This document shows positions 5,234-6,558 of a stretch of 6,558 bases of DNA, piece after piece. The position numbers were made by a program, and so were the translations under genes. This DNA is from an archaeon (GTDB lineage Archaea; Thermoproteota; Nitrososphaeria; Nitrososphaerales; CADDZS01): the NCBI GenBank assembly GCA_021806865.1, contig JAKAPU010000149.1, positions 1 to 6,558 on the forward strand, written 5' to 3'. A model generated the notes under the pieces. That model did no database searches. It was given only the letters and a program-made list of their open reading frames with translations, and was not told the DNA's origin. The stretch's first letter is position 1. Each line of letters begins with the position of its first letter.

Positions 5234-5884
5234 CTAGTTGTAGAACATCGGAGTGTCGTTTCTAACGGCCAAGCGTAGCAATGCCCGTGTTCCGTAAAGG
5301 TCTAACCATCTAACGATTCTCAAGTCTGCGACACAGTGCTTCACAATCTCGTCTGTCTTTCCTTGGTCATATAGGCTCTTGATGTCCTTACTACTTCCGT
5401 AAGGATCAGGTGGTTTTGGCGACAGCTCCAGTTCCTTCGCCTTCTTCACAACATTATCCAAGCGTAGCCCTTTGAACAATCGATTGTTGGTAGGGAGCAA
5501 TAACTGAAAATGATCAGCACTAAAGTTATCATTCCACAGTTTAGAAAGATTTGCCACGCTGTCTATCTTGCTATCCACTGCCTTCGAGATTATTAACGGA
5601 ATATCGAACCGCAAAATGTTGAAGCCAATAACGTCAACGAAACGGTATTGAGAACGCATATCGCGAACATACTTTAATGACTGTTTCAGAATTTCATTTT
5701 CGGAAGAAAGCCGATCAACGGGAAAAGTGACTATCTCGGGATCTCTTCTGAGGCTATCACTGGTGAACGGTGATTCATCCTTCAGTAATGCGATGAGAAT
5801 TATCTTTTCGTCTACGAAAGCGTTGGCGCTATTGGGGCGATAGGTCTCCACGTCCATGTACAAACGAACCAATTGCTCAATCAA
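5234..5884 (-). CDS. DEDD-family 3'-5' exonuclease, PolB proofreading-domain type
   Basis: This stand-alone exonuclease of the RNase H-like fold would remove nucleotides from DNA 3' ends with two metal ions. Exo I is LYMDVETY with D11 and E13. Exo II is GFNILRFDIPLI with N89 and D94. Exo III is KHCVADLRI with D187. This resembles the family B polymerase exonuclease domain and its free-standing relatives, and no polymerase domain follows. In the DEDDy group exo III reads YxxxD; here the tyrosine is His183. The length of 216 residues suits a single-domain exonuclease. The start is TTG at 5884, overlapping the TGA of the upstream nuclease gene. An in-frame TAG at 5888-5890 rules out any longer form, and the first ATG (5857) would leave the exo I aspartate at residue 2 without its beta strand. 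AGGAG lies right against the TTG, so TTG at 5872 or 5863 is also possible. Translation is probably coupled to the upstream gene. Confidence 0.82.
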   Translation of the reverse strand: MIEQLVRLYMDVETYRPNSANAFVDEKIILIALLKDESPFTSDSLRRDPEIVTFPVDRLSSENEILKQSLKYVRDMRSQYRFVDVIGFNILRFDIPLIISKAVDSKIDSVANLSKLWNDNFSADHFQLLLPTNNRLFKGLRLDNVVKKAKELELSPKPPDPYGSSKDIKSLYDQGKTDEIVKHCVADLRIVRWLDLYGTRALLRLAVRNDTPMFYN

Positions 5885-6558
5885 CTCCTAGTTGGGATTT
5901 GGGAGAGCAGAGAGTATACAAAGGAAGTCTGTATATCGACAGGAATATTTATGACGCACATTTCGATATCCGCGGTATCTTTCGTCAATGCCCGAACCTT
6001 TCTTTGGTTTGGGGTGAACGATCTTGAAGCTATTTTGTCTGATGACTTTACTTCAAAAAAGTAGACCTTCTCGGGAGTCAATCTTTCCGATTCAATCGCA
6101 ACATCCCGGCGTTCAAAATTTGCTGTTAAAGTCATCTTCTCAGTCTTGAAACCCACGAAAAGGAAGTCTGGTCTGTAGCCTTGAAGTACCGCGATACATT
6201 GCTTTTCGAGATCAGAAGGAGGTAAAAAATAGATTTTCTCCTGCGGGGGCCAAGGTGATAGTTGTCTTTCGAATTGAGTGAATAGCCATTTACCTCTATC
6301 CAGAAACTCGTGTATCGTTAGTACGTCGTTTGGACTCACCATTACACCGCCCTGACACGGTCGCAAGATACCGAATAAATTGTTAACAAGGGTTGGCAAG
6401 CGAAACTCGAAAGATTGTGCGTAAACCGTTGGTATGTGTCCAAGAACTACATTATGTTTTTCATTCAGCTTTTTCATCAGCTTCTCTATTACATAGACAC
6501 GGGCAACATACTCCGCTATCCAGCCTTTCAGATGCTTGTGATGCGCCGGGCCTAAGAT
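5881..6558 (-). CDS. PD-(D/E)XK nuclease-like protein, N-terminus beyond the window
   Basis: The frame is open to the window edge, so the ATG at 6477 is not necessarily the start: the 27 residues before it include the well-formed helix KGWIAEYVARVYVIEKL. 225 residues are visible. The centre has the PD-(D/E)XK pattern: RPDF with its aspartate at 6166-6168, then YFFEVKSSD with Glu at 6052-6054 and Lys at 6046-6048, and NQRKV with a downstream Gln that may pack on the core. The upstream Glu in WIAEY could serve as the first-helix acidic residue seen in this fold. The expected activity is metal-dependent cutting of DNA, alone or with a partner. It overlaps the exonuclease gene by four bases, so the two are one operon and likely act together. 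I do not recognise the exact family; a non-nuclease member of the fold cannot be excluded. Confidence 0.62.
   Translation of the reverse strand: MLGPAHHKHLKGWIAEYVARVYVIEKLMKKLNEKHNVVLGHIPTVYAQSFEFRLPTLVNNLFGILRPCQGGVMVSPNDVLTIHEFLDRGKWLFTQFERQLSPWPPQEKIYFLPPSDLEKQCIAVLQGYRPDFLFVGFKTEKMTLTANFERRDVAIESERLTPEKVYFFEVKSSDKIASRSFTPNQRKVRALTKDTADIEMCVINIPVDIQTSFVYSLLSQIPTRS

Noticed and set aside
5873..6064. 63-residue plus-strand ORF
   Set aside because: It is antisense to the nuclease gene, which carries the PD-(D/E)XK pattern.

Overview
The window looks archaeal and most likely thaumarchaeal (ammonia-oxidiser lineage); this is inference. The signs are a class I lysyl-tRNA synthetase, a tRNA gene without an encoded CCA end and with a bulge-helix-bulge intron at a non-canonical site, TATA-like boxes with start codons only a few bases behind the expected transcription start, and few Shine-Dalgarno sequences.

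Region 1 (1-1641) is host core genome. It holds the nearly complete class I lysyl-tRNA synthetase, missing only its extreme N-terminus, followed 11 bases later by tRNA-Arg(CCG). The tRNA carries a 17-nt intron between mature positions 29 and 30, with a textbook splicing motif.

Region 2 (about 1642-5200) looks like an integrated mobile element attached to that tRNA. It starts with a tyrosine recombinase reading away from the tRNA. A winged-helix regulator gene converges on it. The regulator is divergent from a two-gene operon encoding a 67-residue protein and a 278-residue zinc-ribbon protein of unknown function. The divergent promoter region carries two pairs of short direct repeats, likely operator sites. 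A gene-free stretch of about 370 bases follows, with an imperfectly duplicated purine-rich block, a perfect 6-bp hairpin and three helically phased TAAAGT repeats. Near its end lies a 13-bp copy of sequence found just beyond the tRNA, preceded by a degenerate copy of the tRNA 3' tip. This could be a decayed right attachment site, giving an element of only about 3.5 kb, but an exact copy of the tRNA 3' half is not present.

Region 3 (5234-6558, minus strand) holds two overlapping genes: a PD-(D/E)XK nuclease-like protein open at the window edge, then a DEDD-type 3'-5' exonuclease resembling the proofreading domain of family B DNA polymerases, apparently started by TTG inside the upstream stop. 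They form a probable two-nuclease operon. Whether it is element cargo (DNA processing or defence) or host DNA beyond the right end depends on where the true attachment site lies. This pair, the intron-bearing tRNA and the unexplained intergenic repeat block are the most noteworthy items.
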